From Bacillus_BU sp051233475 (GTDB lineage Bacteria; Bacillota; Bacilli; Bacillales; Cytobacillaceae), in assembly GCF_051233475.1 (NCBI RefSeq), contig NZ_JBKFGH010000024.1, positions 1 through 64,000 of the forward strand: DNA of 64,000 nt. Reading direction: 5' to 3'. This document shows, piece by piece, positions 53,403-62,854 of this stretch (position 1 is its first letter; each line of letters opens with the position of its first letter). The position numbers were made by a program, and so were the translations under genes. The notes under the pieces are model-generated. The model worked only from the letters and a program-made list of their open reading frames with translations, did no database searches and had not been told where the DNA came from.

Positions 53403-54710
53403 GACTACCATGCTTAGTAGGATGCCGATTGCTACGGCTCCGACTGAAGCGATTAGACCAGGGACCATGAAGCTGTGGTTTAAAATGTACTTACCAATTT
53501 TTGTTGTTCCTGTACGGTCAAAGTTGATTGCTGCAACAACTGTTGGATAGTTCGGAATGAAGAAGTATCCGTTAACAGCCGGGAACATTGCGATTAATAA
53601 AGCCGGGTTAATACCAAGTGTGATTCCAAGCGGCATAAGTGTACGTACTGTTGCTGCTTGGCTGTAAAGCAAGATTGATAAAGCAAACAATGCGATAGCA
53701 AATAACCAAGGTGCTGCAGTTACTAGGTCAGAAATTGAACCAGAAATTAGCGCCATATTTCCTTGGAAGAATGTATCTCCCATCCAAGCGATACCGAAGA
53801 TTGCAACAACCGCTGCAGCTCCAGCCTTAAACACACTACCTGAAACGATTTCTTCAACATTTGGTTTACAGAAAATGATCATCAATGCCGCAATGGACAA
53901 CATAACAATTTCAATTGCAGCTGGCATTGTCATACGAGTGAATACACCTTCAATTTCCCAACCTGGACGTAATTCTTGGAATGAACCAAGGATAACAACA
54001 AGGACAGCAGCTACTAAGAACAAGATAACGGATAGCTTTGCACCAGGAGTTGGGTTAAATGCTTTCTTGTCCTTTTTAATCGGAGCAAGACCTGCTTCAA
54101 GACGTTTTAAATAATCAGGATCCATATTAAGCTCTTTACCAGTTTTGCTCGCAACGAATGCAGCAATCATACAAGCAATAAACGTAGAAGGAACACAGAT
54201 TAACATGATGTCGAGTAAGCTGATATTAAAATCAGTCAATAAAGCTAATAGAGCAACAGTCGCCGCAGAAATCGGACTAGCTGTAATTGCCTGCTGCGAT
54301 GCGATAACCGCGATTGACATTGGGCGTTCCGGACGAACTCCAGATTCGCGAGCTACTTCGGCAATAACCGGTAGAATCGAATAAGCAACGTGACCGGTTC
54401 CAGCACAGAAAGTGAAAATGTACGTAACCATTGGAGCGATGAAAGTAATCCATTTAGGATGCTTTCGAAGTGCTTTTTCAGCAATGAAAACGAGATACTC
54501 CATTCCACCTGCTGCTTGTAAAGCACCTGCTGCCGTAATAACAGCAAGAATCATCAACATTACATCAATTGGTGCTGATGTTGGCTGAAGCCCAAAACCG
54601 AAAACGAGAATTCCGAGACCAACACCACCCATAACTCCAAGGCCTACGCCGCCAAGCCTAGCACCGATGAAGATACAGGTAAGCACGATAAGAAATTGAA
54701 TCCAAAACAT
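53397..54710 (-). CDS. dcuB: Anaerobic C4-dicarboxylate transporter, Dcu family
   Basis: A 437-residue carrier with 10-12 spans. MFWIQFLIVLTCIFIGARLGGVGLGVMGG and FTFCAGTGHVAYSILPVIAEVARESGVRPERPMS are typical DcuA/DcuB sequences. It exchanges aspartate or fumarate for succinate. It is followed by aspA, the enzyme that makes fumarate from imported aspartate. Its stop codon lies in a REP-like palindrome. DcuA is an alternative name; sequence alone does not separate them. Confidence 0.93.
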   Translation of the reverse strand: MFWIQFLIVLTCIFIGARLGGVGLGVMGGVGLGILVFGFGLQPTSAPIDVMLMILAVITAAGALQAAGGMEYLVFIAEKALRKHPKWITFIAPMVTYIFTFCAGTGHVAYSILPVIAEVARESGVRPERPMSIAVIASQQAITASPISAATVALLALLTDFNISLLDIMLICVPSTFIACMIAAFVASKTGKELNMDPDYLKRLEAGLAPIKKDKKAFNPTPGAKLSVILFLVAAVLVVILGSFQELRPGWEIEGVFTRMTMPAAIEIVMLSIAALMIIFCKPNVEEIVSGSVFKAGAAAVVAIFGIAWMGDTFFQGNMALISGSISDLVTAAPWLFAIALFALSILLYSQAATVRTLMPLGITLGINPALLIAMFPAVNGYFFIPNYPTVVAAINFDRTGTTKIGKYILNHSFMVPGLIASVGAVAIGILLSMVVL

Positions 54711-55335
54711 GTTGTTTCCCTCCAGACGAGAAATTTTTTCATTTTTCTTTGATGTTTAAAAATAATGCATTTTTTTGAAGCTGATAATTTGGCAAGGTTA
54801 TTAGTGCTGTAAAATATAAACTTAGTATCAAAATTTCTGGCATTATTTAATCTTATTTTTTGCAAAATTATCAAATCCTCAATGTGACCTTCCGGATGCT
54901 CAATAACACTGAACCTCCCGCCACCTTCTTTCCCTTGATCAGACTCTTAACAAAATTCCGGAAGTAAAACTGTTAATCCCCTTCCTTTGCTGCGAATCAT
55001 TCACAAGCTGCTTCATTAATAACGCAACTTAGTTTGTGAATTAATTCACAATGTTTTTCAAATAAAACAGTTAGCTCACCTTGCTGAGGTATGCTAAGCT
55101 AGAAGACAGCGTTTCAATCTGGTGAGAATGGGGAAGCCTGCCTTCTTGCTTAAATAGAGAATAATATCCGTCCTACGAAAAACTACATTTTCCTACAAGA
55201 TGAATTGATAACTTAATAAATTTGTCATAAATTTAAGTTTGGATTTAGAGCATATCGCTTAAAATGGTATTGTCATCAAACACCTTGCTGAATAATGATC
55301 GTTAACAAAAGACAAATACAGGAAGTGGCACAACT
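54711..55335. other. Long divergent regulatory region between dcuB and glnK
   Basis: 625 bp with no credible gene. It contains an Fnr-type palindrome at 55034-55051 and a degenerate second half-site nearby (TTGTGAATGATTCGCA on the minus strand). The dcuB leader would be long if transcription starts close to the Fnr site. Confidence 0.6.
55034..55051. promoter_or_regulatory. Putative Fnr site of dcuB-aspA
   Basis: TTGTGAATTAATTCACAA is a perfect palindrome fitting the Bacillus Fnr consensus TGTGA-N6-TCACA. It is about 325 bp before the dcuB start. Confidence 0.6.
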
Positions 55336-56601
55336 ATGCAAAGACGTTTTCTAGTCTATTTAGCGATGATGATCGCGGTACCGATTGCCGGTGAACTAAA
55401 GTCCTTCCCAATTCAAGAAACCGTTCGGGTAAGCCTTGGAACACCGGTCTTCTTTTTCTTTCTATTATGGTCACGACAAATTAATTCGGTTGTCTCTGGC
55501 TTCCTTGTTGGTATATCTGTTGTTGCATTCCGCGTTTTGCTCGGAGTATACGTTGGCGATATGGATTTTGTTGATGCCTTCGATACATATTTTCCGGTTT
55601 TTTTCTATTATTTAGTGTTCGCAGCGATGTTTCATTTTTTAAAAGTAAAACAGCGTATCGACCAGCCCTTGTATATCGGACTTCTTGGAGTGTTCATGGA
55701 AATCGTCTCCACCATTACGGAAATCGGCGTCCGCTCCATCTACACCCAAATGCCGATGACCATTCATTCTTTCCTATTAATTAGTATTATTGCCATTATC
55801 CGCAGTTTCTTCGTTCTTGGATTTTTCAATCTCCTTGTCATTCGGGAGGCACGGCTCGCTGAAGATGCTCAACGGCATCGTAATGAACAGATGCTTGTTC
55901 TGATTTCTAATTTATTTGTTGAAATGGTACAGCTTAATAAAACAATGAAAAACACCGAACAGCTGACGAGCATCGGCTATGGACTTTATCGGGATTTAAA
56001 AGAAAGCGGGAATGATGTTTTTGCCCAAACAGCACTTAAAATTGCCGGTGAAATCCATGAAATTAAAAAGGACAACCAGCGAATTTATGCAGGGCTTTCT
56101 AAAATGATGGCCAAGGAGAAGCTTAATGATTTCATGCCCATTAGTGAAATTATTCATGTAGTCGTTACGGGGAATAAAAGATATGCAGCTCATCTTAACA
56201 AGAATATAGAATTTAACATTAATATTATTGGAATTCACCCAGCCTATAATACATTCTTACTACTTTCGGTTGTTAACAACTTAGTTTCCAATGCGGTTGA
56301 AGCGATTGATACTAAGGGTGAAATTGACATTGAAGCACAAATGGACCTTGATATGCTTGAAGTTCGCGTTAAAGATAATGGCTCAGGTATTAGTCCGCGA
56401 AATAGGCCATTAATCTTCACACCCGGCTTTACAACGAAATTTGATCAGATTGGAAATGCCTCCAATGGAATTGGTCTATCCTATGTGAAAGATATGATCG
56501 AAGGGCTTGGGGGTTCGATTCGCTTAGAAGAATTAGAAAGCTGCAACAAGACAGTGTTTACCATTTGTCTCCCAATAAAAAAACTTACGGAGAGAGGCTG
56601 A
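55336..56601 (+). CDS. glnK: Sensor histidine kinase, GlnK-like
   Basis: A 421-residue kinase resembling B. subtilis GlnK (YcbA), opening with VYLAMMIAVPIAGELK and VRVSLGTPVFFFFLLW. Five to six spans (1-170) form the sensor. The dimerisation helix contains the probable phospho-accepting His in AGEIHEIKKDNQ. The ATPase has NNLVSNAVEAI, DNGSGI and GIGLSYVKDMI. It is the first gene of a two-gene operon with glnL. Confidence 0.9.
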   Translation: MQRRFLVYLAMMIAVPIAGELKSFPIQETVRVSLGTPVFFFFLLWSRQINSVVSGFLVGISVVAFRVLLGVYVGDMDFVDAFDTYFPVFFYYLVFAAMFHFLKVKQRIDQPLYIGLLGVFMEIVSTITEIGVRSIYTQMPMTIHSFLLISIIAIIRSFFVLGFFNLLVIREARLAEDAQRHRNEQMLVLISNLFVEMVQLNKTMKNTEQLTSIGYGLYRDLKESGNDVFAQTALKIAGEIHEIKKDNQRIYAGLSKMMAKEKLNDFMPISEIIHVVVTGNKRYAAHLNKNIEFNINIIGIHPAYNTFLLLSVVNNLVSNAVEAIDTKGEIDIEAQMDLDMLEVRVKDNGSGISPRNRPLIFTPGFTTKFDQIGNASNGIGLSYVKDMIEGLGGSIRLEELESCNKTVFTICLPIKKLTERG

Positions 56602-56606
56602 GACCG

Positions 56607-57557
56607 GTGAACTTTTTTATCGTAGATGATTCTGCTCCAATTCGAGCAATGTTAGCCAATATTATTGAAGATGAAGACCTTGGGACTGTTTGTGGAGAGG
56701 CAGAAGATGGGTCCGAGGTTTACGCAGACGAACTTGCCAAAAAAAGGATTGATATTTTACTAATCGACCTACTCATGCCTAATCGGGACGGGATTGAAAC
56801 AGTCCGGGAAATTGCTCCAACCTTCTCCGGAAAAATCATTATGGTATCCCAAGTGGAGTCAAAGGATATGATCGGGGAAGCCTACTCACTCGGGGTCGAA
56901 TATTATATTACCAAACCGATCAACAGGCTCGAGGTAGTCAATGTCCTTAAGAAGGTATGTGAGCATCTTCTCCTTGAAAAATCAATTATGGATATTCAAA
57001 AATCATTAAGCACTCTGCAGCAAATCAGCATCCCTACTCCTTCGAATGCCGGCGTAAAACATGGGTCACGTGCAGGTATGACTTCAAGCACTGGCTCAGG
57101 GCCTATCATCAATTCAGGGAAAAACGTGTTGCTCGAACTTGGCATTATTGCTGAAAGTGGAAACAAGGATTTACTTGATATATTGAGTATTATTTACCAA
57201 TTAGAAAATGAAGGGGTTCGAGTCACACCTTCCTTAAAGGATTTATACGAAAGAGTAGTCGAAAAACGGATTGGACATAACACATGCCCAGCTGTTATTA
57301 AAAAGGAAACAAAGGCGGGGGAACAAAGAATTCGCCGTGCTATTCACCAAGCTCTCGATCATATTGCGGCACTGGGCTTGACCGATTATGCCAATCCCAA
57401 ATTCGAACATTATGCTTCCACCTTTTTCGATCATTCTCAAGTCCGTTTAAAAATGCTGGAACTAGAAGGTAAAGCTAATAATACCTCGACTCCTTTGCGA
57501 ATCAACATAAAAAAATTCATTCAAGCTCTTTACATGGAAGCGAAGGAAAATATGTAA
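56607..57557 (+). CDS. glnL: Response regulator, GlnL-like (YcbB domain)
   Basis: A 316-residue regulator. The receiver holds the phospho-acceptor Asp in LLIDLLMPNRDG and the conserved Lys in YITKPINR. The output half (about 160-310) is the YcbB-type DNA-binding domain (GEQRIRRAIHQALDHIAALGLTDYANPKFEHYASTFFD). The GTG start at 56607, five bases past the glnK stop, is preceded by GGAGAGAGG. In B. subtilis GlnL activates glsA-glnT; no such genes are near here. Confidence 0.92.
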   Translation: MNFFIVDDSAPIRAMLANIIEDEDLGTVCGEAEDGSEVYADELAKKRIDILLIDLLMPNRDGIETVREIAPTFSGKIIMVSQVESKDMIGEAYSLGVEYYITKPINRLEVVNVLKKVCEHLLLEKSIMDIQKSLSTLQQISIPTPSNAGVKHGSRAGMTSSTGSGPIINSGKNVLLELGIIAESGNKDLLDILSIIYQLENEGVRVTPSLKDLYERVVEKRIGHNTCPAVIKKETKAGEQRIRRAIHQALDHIAALGLTDYANPKFEHYASTFFDHSQVRLKMLELEGKANNTSTPLRINIKKFIQALYMEAKENM

Positions 57558-57564
57558 AAAAGCT

Positions 57565-57598
57565 CAGCCTTCCCGAGAAATTCGGGAAGGCTGTTTTT
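57565..57598. terminator. Bidirectional terminator after glnL
   Basis: CAGCCTTCCCGA with TCGGGAAGGCTG, 5-nt loop, T runs on both strands. It also serves the BASS transporter gene. Confidence 0.9.
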
Positions 57599-57658
57599 CT
57601 GATCTATGGTTCCGTAGCACCGTTGCTGGCGCTGTTCATTGGAAACGCTGTTCACATG

Positions 57659-58615
57659 TTACCCGGCTTTTGCTATCTCTTTTTGCTCTTCGTTCACTTT
57701 TCTTCCCCAGAAGCTTGCCAGAAGCGAGCCTGATACGTTATGCCAAACACTGAAGATCGCACTAGGTACGGCCGAAAGTGGTGAGAAGTGCGCAGTTGCG
57801 AGTGCCGCTCCCAATCCAGAATTCTGCATCCCCACTTCGATTGAAATCGCTTTTTGATCTGCAAAATCCATTTTAAACAATTTTCCTGCAAAAAATCCTA
57901 ATGTATAACCTAATAAATTATGTAAAATAACAACCGCAAAGATGATTAATCCTGTCTCGGCAATTCTTTCCTTACTCGCGCTTACAACCGCTGCGACAAT
58001 CGCCACAATTCCAAGCACAGACACTAACGGCAATGCTTTGACACTTTGTTCCACCTGTTTGTGGAATAACGCCTTAACGATAAGTCCAAGGATGATCGGA
58101 ACAAGGACAATTTTCACAACCGATATAAACATGTCCCCGGCAGACACAGGCAGCCATTTGCTTGCCAATAACAGAATAATCGCCGGAGTCAAGATTGGAG
58201 ACAACAGAGTTGAAACAGATGTGACCGCAACGGACAATGCTGTATTCCCTTTGGCCAGGAAGGTCATGACATTTGAAGAAGTCCCCCCAGGACATGCACC
58301 AACCAAAATAACTCCAACAGCAATCTCAGGCGGCAAACGAAGAATAACGGCCAATAAATAGGCCAATAATGGCATAATCAAATATTGTGCCGCAACACCA
58401 ATCAGCACAGATTTTGGATGACTAAATACTTCCTTAAAATCATTCAACGATAATGTCAAACCCATCCCAAACATAATAATTCCAAGCAGAATAGGGATGT
58501 ATGGACCAATCCAAACAAATCCTTCCGGGATAAAAAATGCAAGACCGGCAACAATCAACACCCAATATGCAAAAGTGTTTCCGGCAAACACACTCACCTT
58601 CTCTAATGCTTTCAC
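57659..58615 (-). CDS. Bile acid:sodium symporter family (BASS) transporter, YocS-like
   Basis: A 318-residue protein with nine or ten spans. The family marks are GIIMFGMGLTLSLNDF, VGACPGGTSSNVMTFLAKGN and SIEVGMQNSGLGAALATAHF, which contain the sodium-binding crossing helices. BASS proteins import organic acids such as keto acids or pantoate precursors with sodium; the substrate here is unknown. The GTG start is placed by AGGAGGTG. Monocistronic. Confidence 0.9.
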   Translation of the reverse strand: MKALEKVSVFAGNTFAYWVLIVAGLAFFIPEGFVWIGPYIPILLGIIMFGMGLTLSLNDFKEVFSHPKSVLIGVAAQYLIMPLLAYLLAVILRLPPEIAVGVILVGACPGGTSSNVMTFLAKGNTALSVAVTSVSTLLSPILTPAIILLLASKWLPVSAGDMFISVVKIVLVPIILGLIVKALFHKQVEQSVKALPLVSVLGIVAIVAAVVSASKERIAETGLIIFAVVILHNLLGYTLGFFAGKLFKMDFADQKAISIEVGMQNSGLGAALATAHFSPLSAVPSAIFSVWHNVSGSLLASFWGRKVNEEQKEIAKAG

Positions 58616-58947
58616 GAACTAAACACCTCCTGAAAATTTAGTTTTTATTATACTATTAAAATAAAAATTTTCAATATAATTATAATAATTAAACTATTTT
58701 GATATAAATTTACCTCGAAATAATGTTTTAAAATTAAAATTATTCACATATTGTTCATAAGGGGTTTAAGAAGATGGTGCCCGTGAATCCCTTCTTTATC
58801 ACCATTCATCAGCTACCCCCTCACTTTCCAGCAGGTGACACTCTATTTTTAATATAGTAATATAAAACTATTATTACCCATTTTTCATTACGGGTTGTGA
58901 AATGAACGTTTTCAGTCATCGCACTGTTTACAATGAGGTGGATGCTT
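58616..58947. other. Gene-free AT-rich divergent region
   Basis: About 330 bp between the BASS gene and the orphan membrane gene. It is strongly AT-rich near 58650-58740; no clear promoter, operator or repeat was recognised. Confidence 0.5.
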
Positions 58948-60174
58948 TTGATATTCGAAAATATATTTCCCAAATTCGACATGATTGTAGCGATCGTTTT
59001 TGGACTTATTGCAAGCATTTTAACTTTAGTCGGACTAATTTCAATTTTTGTCTCATTGAACAGCCACCATAAAATACAAAAATGCCGAGAATTGTATTGG
59101 TCTCTATTAAAACCAATGAACCGCCAAGATCTGCTCGAAAACCTACATTTATATGAAAGTATCTTTCATGATAAAGAACGATTCACCACTCGGGTCATTG
59201 AAATCTGCAGACTTACCATCTACTTTGTTATCATCATAACTGTCGGTATGAATATTATTTCAATCACTCGATTTAAATGGTATGAATACCTTATCGTGAC
59301 GATATTTTCCAGCCTAATATGGTACCTTTTTATCAAATTTGCGGCAATTTTGCAGGATTTAAAGCAGGTAGATAAAGTATCATCCTTGCCCTCTTTTCAC
59401 AACTTACTCAATGCTGATTTTACCGAAAAAAAATTAAATACGGTTTTTCTTGCTGCCACTACATTAAAAAGCAAACTATATATTTTCTATACTCCTGAAA
59501 AAGGTCTTATATTTCAATTTTACCTTGGGACGTTTTTACCGCTAAAAAATGTAACGATTCGTTTATGCAGCATGGAATTTGGGGTTAAAAAAGAAGACTA
59601 TCCGATTCCTCGAATGATGCTCGATGCACAATTTGATCACGACCAAAATCTTTATATCCTAGATAATGAGATTGGATTAACTCCTGAACAGATCGCGATT
59701 AATCAAAGAATCCGGTTTTCAAAAGAAAACAATTTCGATCTTCATCATATGTTGGAAAACGATCGTTTCGACCCTAAATTAATGTTTTATTTAAAGGGCG
59801 TTCCATTTGATATTTCTGTCATAAACTCTTTAAAGATTCATTTTCAAATTGAAGGACACCAAGGAGTCGTAGATGCAGGTTTTACGATGGATATTAGTGA
59901 AATGATCAAAACTTCTTCAGACTACTTAAATAAAAATGCCAAAATGCTAGATATTGAATTTAATATCGGCGATGAACACATCACTCAAAAATATCCGTTT
60001 GCTTCTGTTAATGAATATACCGAGTATATGAATCGAATGAAGCTTGAAGAAAGCAACACGGTTCAGCTCGAATGGAACCAGCAAGGACAAATAAGTGCTT
60101 TTGTTGTGGATGGAGCTACATTGGAAATAAATCAATTGGGCAATCCTAAACCAAAAGGTCAGTTTATGTATTAA
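58948..60174 (+). CDS. Unrecognised membrane protein
   Basis: A 408-residue protein. It begins with a span (about 8-32) and has two more (about 88-108 and 114-136), then a large cytosolic or extracytoplasmic domain with many short strands (about 160-400). No motif was recognised. The TTG at 58948 is favoured because AGGTGG lies six bases upstream; an ATG at 58933 lacks a ribosome site, and the exact start is uncertain. It is monocistronic with a terminator after it. Confidence 0.7.
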   Translation: MIFENIFPKFDMIVAIVFGLIASILTLVGLISIFVSLNSHHKIQKCRELYWSLLKPMNRQDLLENLHLYESIFHDKERFTTRVIEICRLTIYFVIIITVGMNIISITRFKWYEYLIVTIFSSLIWYLFIKFAAILQDLKQVDKVSSLPSFHNLLNADFTEKKLNTVFLAATTLKSKLYIFYTPEKGLIFQFYLGTFLPLKNVTIRLCSMEFGVKKEDYPIPRMMLDAQFDHDQNLYILDNEIGLTPEQIAINQRIRFSKENNFDLHHMLENDRFDPKLMFYLKGVPFDISVINSLKIHFQIEGHQGVVDAGFTMDISEMIKTSSDYLNKNAKMLDIEFNIGDEHITQKYPFASVNEYTEYMNRMKLEESNTVQLEWNQQGQISAFVVDGATLEINQLGNPKPKGQFMY

Positions 60175-60213
60175 AATAGCTTCCCTGCATTATGCAGTGG
60201 GAAGCTATTTTTG
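60175..60213 (+). terminator. Terminator of the orphan membrane gene
   Basis: AATAGCTTCCC with GGGAAGCTATT, then TTTTG. Confidence 0.85.
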
Positions 60214-60282
60214 TAATCGATAAGTGGGATTGGGTGCATTTTCTTTGATGGCTCTTGCCGGTTTTGTAACCAATAAGAGGGA

Positions 60283-60436
60283 TTAGTACCCTGTTTTCCG
60301 CTTTCACCTGCAATATAGGGTACTAATACATCCTTTAGTGCCCTCTATTTCTGTTTTCACCACAATTTAGGGCACTAACACATCCCTTAGTTCCCTCTTT
60401 TTCCAATTTCACCACAGATTAGGACACTAATCAGCG
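60283..60436. repeat. Tandem array of three 52-bp dyad units
   Basis: Units start at 60283, 60335 and 60387, exactly 52 bp apart. Each begins TTAGTnCCCT and ends with the inverse AGGGnACTAA or a close relative. The paired position changes together between units 1 and 2 (TAGTACCCT/AGGGTACTA and TAGTGCCCT/AGGGCACTA). Just before it lies TTTTGTAACCAATA, a half-unit of the array at 1050-1363. Confidence 0.9.
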
Positions 60437-60519
60437 CAGCCACCTCAACCCCACACCCTACAAAAAAAAACAACCTATCCAATAATTGAATAAGTCATTT
60501 CAGCCAAAACCCCGGCCAA

Positions 60520-60981
60520 CTAAAAATATCTTTTAGAATAATCATTAAGCAATTCCGATAAAAATACCCGTCTGTCCTCCGGCAGGGTGAAATGGACCCC
60601 GTACTGGTACATACCGTCAGGCAATTCATAACTCCAAATAATTTCCCCAAACAAGTGAATTTTCTCTCCTAAAAAAGCTGGTTCAAAAGAATAAATGACC
60701 TTTTGATGGACTAATAGATTTAAATTAGATAAAAACCGCAATCCTCCTGGACCAATATTCTCCAATACCAATTCCGTTTTCCCAATCTCAATATCATCCA
60801 TATTAATCAAGGTCATTTCTGAAACAATCGGGTTTCTTACGTTTATTCGCAAGAAATTTTGTTTATCTTCATTTTGACTGTTTTCTCCAACCCTAATCAC
60901 AGTTTTCCTGCCCTCAGTGATTCCCTCCATACTTTCATTCAATCGCTCTATGTTATTTAAAGTTAACGTTTTTAAACTCAT
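60520..60981 (-). CDS. PilZ-like domain protein
   Basis: A 153-residue protein. The N-terminal 40 residues are polar. A PilZ-like barrel follows, with the RxxxR-type motif as RINVR (about 45-49) and a degenerate second motif NIGPGG in place of D/NxSxxG. IWSYELPDGMYQYGVHF is typical of PilZ strands. It may bind cyclic di-GMP, as do proteins that link this signal to motility, but the degenerate second motif leaves this open. It lies 230 bp after the sigD terminator. Confidence 0.7.
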   Translation of the reverse strand: MSLKTLTLNNIERLNESMEGITEGRKTVIRVGENSQNEDKQNFLRINVRNPIVSEMTLINMDDIEIGKTELVLENIGPGGLRFLSNLNLLVHQKVIYSFEPAFLGEKIHLFGEIIWSYELPDGMYQYGVHFTLPEDRRVFLSELLNDYSKRYF

Positions 60982-61180
60982 TTCTTACATCCCCCTGTAA
61001 AAAAAGATTCCAATAAAACTCAATATCCACCAGACATCCATCTAAATGGGTTTTATCTAGTAAAATATAACTATGTATAAATAACGACACTTTATCCTAA
61101 AACGTTGAGCCCTTAAACAATATTTCCCAACCCATTTAAAAAAGGGGCTAAGCAAGGAATCCCGCATAAAAAACAAAAAA

Positions 61181-61204
61181 GCTCACCAAATCAAAGGGTG
61201 AGCT
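61181..61204 (-). terminator. Terminator of the flagellar operon
   Basis: GCTCACC with GGTGAGC around a 9-nt loop, then a T-rich minus-strand tract. It follows the sigD stop. Confidence 0.85.
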
Positions 61205-61209
61205 CAACA

Positions 61210-61926
61210 TCAAATATATTCTCTTTCATTTTCAAGCACTTTTCTTAATTTCTTTAGAACTTGTGAGTGGATTTGCGAAATTCTTGATTTATGAAGCCCT
61301 AATATTCTACCAATATCATTCATACTTAAATTCTCATAATAAATAAGTGATAGAATAATTCTTTCTTTCTCGGGCAGTTCATCAATGAGGGAAATCAATT
61401 GCTGTTTTCGCTCTTTTTCTTCGATTATTTTTGATTGCTCATCGAAATACTGGTCAGGAATCAAATCGATTTTCATTTGACTCTCTTCCCCATTTTCGAT
61501 AGGTTCATATAAAGAATATTGCTTATCAAATGCAGATTGAGTAATTATCTTTTCGCATTCCTCGGGGCTGATATTCAAAAAACTGCTTACCTCTTTAACC
61601 GTTGGCTGCCTGAAAAACTTTTGTTCTAATTTCTCGTACGCCTTATATACTTCTTTTTCCTTTTTTCTTAACGTCCGCGATAGCGGGTCGTTTCGGCGCA
61701 GGCCGTCGTAAATTTCACCGCGAATTCTTTGAGTGGCATAGGTTTCGAATTTTACATCTTCACGTTGATTATATTTTCGAAATGCGTCCAATAACCCCAT
61801 CATTCCAAATGAAATCAATTCATCTTCATCGATATTATGGGGCAGACTTCGTCTCGCCTTTTTCACGATTTTATGAACCAATGGAACATATTGAGTTAAA
61901 GATTCCTCTTCGGAATTTTGATACAT
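61210..61926 (-). CDS. sigD: Flagellar/motility RNA polymerase sigma factor D (sigma-28)
   Basis: A 238-residue sigma-28. Region 2 reads YVPLVHKIVKKARRSLP, DEDELISFGMMGLLDAFRKY and KFETYATQRIRGEIYDGLRRND. Region 4 has LPEKERIILSLIYYENLSMNDIGRILGLHKSRISQIHSQ. It directs late flagellar, chemotaxis and autolysin genes. The ATG at 61926 follows GGAGGGAG; a start nine codons upstream is less likely. It is the last gene of this operon; in B. subtilis che genes separate it from flhG. Confidence 0.95.
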   Translation of the reverse strand: MYQNSEEESLTQYVPLVHKIVKKARRSLPHNIDEDELISFGMMGLLDAFRKYNQREDVKFETYATQRIRGEIYDGLRRNDPLSRTLRKKEKEVYKAYEKLEQKFFRQPTVKEVSSFLNISPEECEKIITQSAFDKQYSLYEPIENGEESQMKIDLIPDQYFDEQSKIIEEKERKQQLISLIDELPEKERIILSLIYYENLSMNDIGRILGLHKSRISQIHSQVLKKLRKVLENEREYI

Positions 61927-61975
61927 GGATCTCCCTCCTCCCAATATCAGCAAACCGAGCTCAAAGTAATGAGCC

Positions 61976-62854
61976 TTATCTTTTAATTAATACCCTTGAC
62001 AGCTTATCGACAAATCCTTTAATCCCTTTGTTTCTGGAGTGATTCTGGTAATGATGTAAATACACATTGACTAAATCCTTCATCCATTTGGCTGCGTGAG
62101 ATTTCGGATACTTTAAGTAAAAAGGCGACTGTTCAAGCACGGATTGTGATACATGCGAATCATTCGGCAGAAATCCAAGAACCTCGATGTTTTTTTGTAA
62201 AAATCGCTCAGCGACAACCTTCACCCTGTTGGCAACAGCCATCCCTTCCTTTACATTCGCCACACGATTGACGACTAAGCGGAAATGGATCGTAGGATCC
62301 TGGTTATGCAAGATTTTTATCACGGAATAGGCATCTGTAATCGCTGTTGGTTCAGGTGTTGTCAAAAGAATGATTTCATCTGCGGCGATGTGACAGCGTT
62401 GCGATTCCTTGGAAAGCCCTGCACCCGTATCAAACAACACAATATCAGCGTATCCGTGTAATTTTTCTAGTTCCTCAAATAAATAGTTTGTTTCTTGATC
62501 GCTCAAATTTAACATTTCTTCAAAGCCGCTCCCGCCGGAGAGCAGTTCTAAGCCGTTGGGTCCCTTTTCTATAACATCCCAAATAGATAATCTTTTCTTA
62601 ACCATATCGACGAGATGATACTTCGGAGTCAACCCAATTAATATATCTAAATTCGCCATCCCAATATCTAAGTCAATGAGCACCACTTTTTGACCGGATT
62701 CGATTAGACTTAAGGCAAAGCTTAAGGCAAAATTGGATTTTCCGACGCCGCCCTTGCCACTCGTTATCGACACTACCTTTGTTGCTCTTTCTTGTTGTGG
62801 GCTATTAAATTGCTGATACAATTCTCGCAGCCTCTGTGCTTGATCCTGCTTCAT
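61976..62854 (-). CDS. flhG: Flagellar number regulator FlhG (YlxH), MinD/ParA family
   Basis: A 292-residue ATPase. The deviant Walker A is SGKGGVGKS (residues 32-40), with switch regions LIDLDIGMANLD and VLFDTGAG. The N-terminal MKQDQAQRLRELYQQ is the FlhF-binding helix of the family. It activates the FlhF GTPase and controls flagellar placement and number. The start at 62854 has GGAG 9 bp upstream and lies 50 bp inside the flhF end; an alternative ATG two codons earlier has poor spacing. Confidence 0.93.
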   Translation of the reverse strand: MKQDQAQRLRELYQQFNSPQQERATKVVSITSGKGGVGKSNFALSFALSLIESGQKVVLIDLDIGMANLDILIGLTPKYHLVDMVKKRLSIWDVIEKGPNGLELLSGGSGFEEMLNLSDQETNYLFEELEKLHGYADIVLFDTGAGLSKESQRCHIAADEIILLTTPEPTAITDAYSVIKILHNQDPTIHFRLVVNRVANVKEGMAVANRVKVVAERFLQKNIEVLGFLPNDSHVSQSVLEQSPFYLKYPKSHAAKWMKDLVNVYLHHYQNHSRNKGIKGFVDKLSRVLIKR

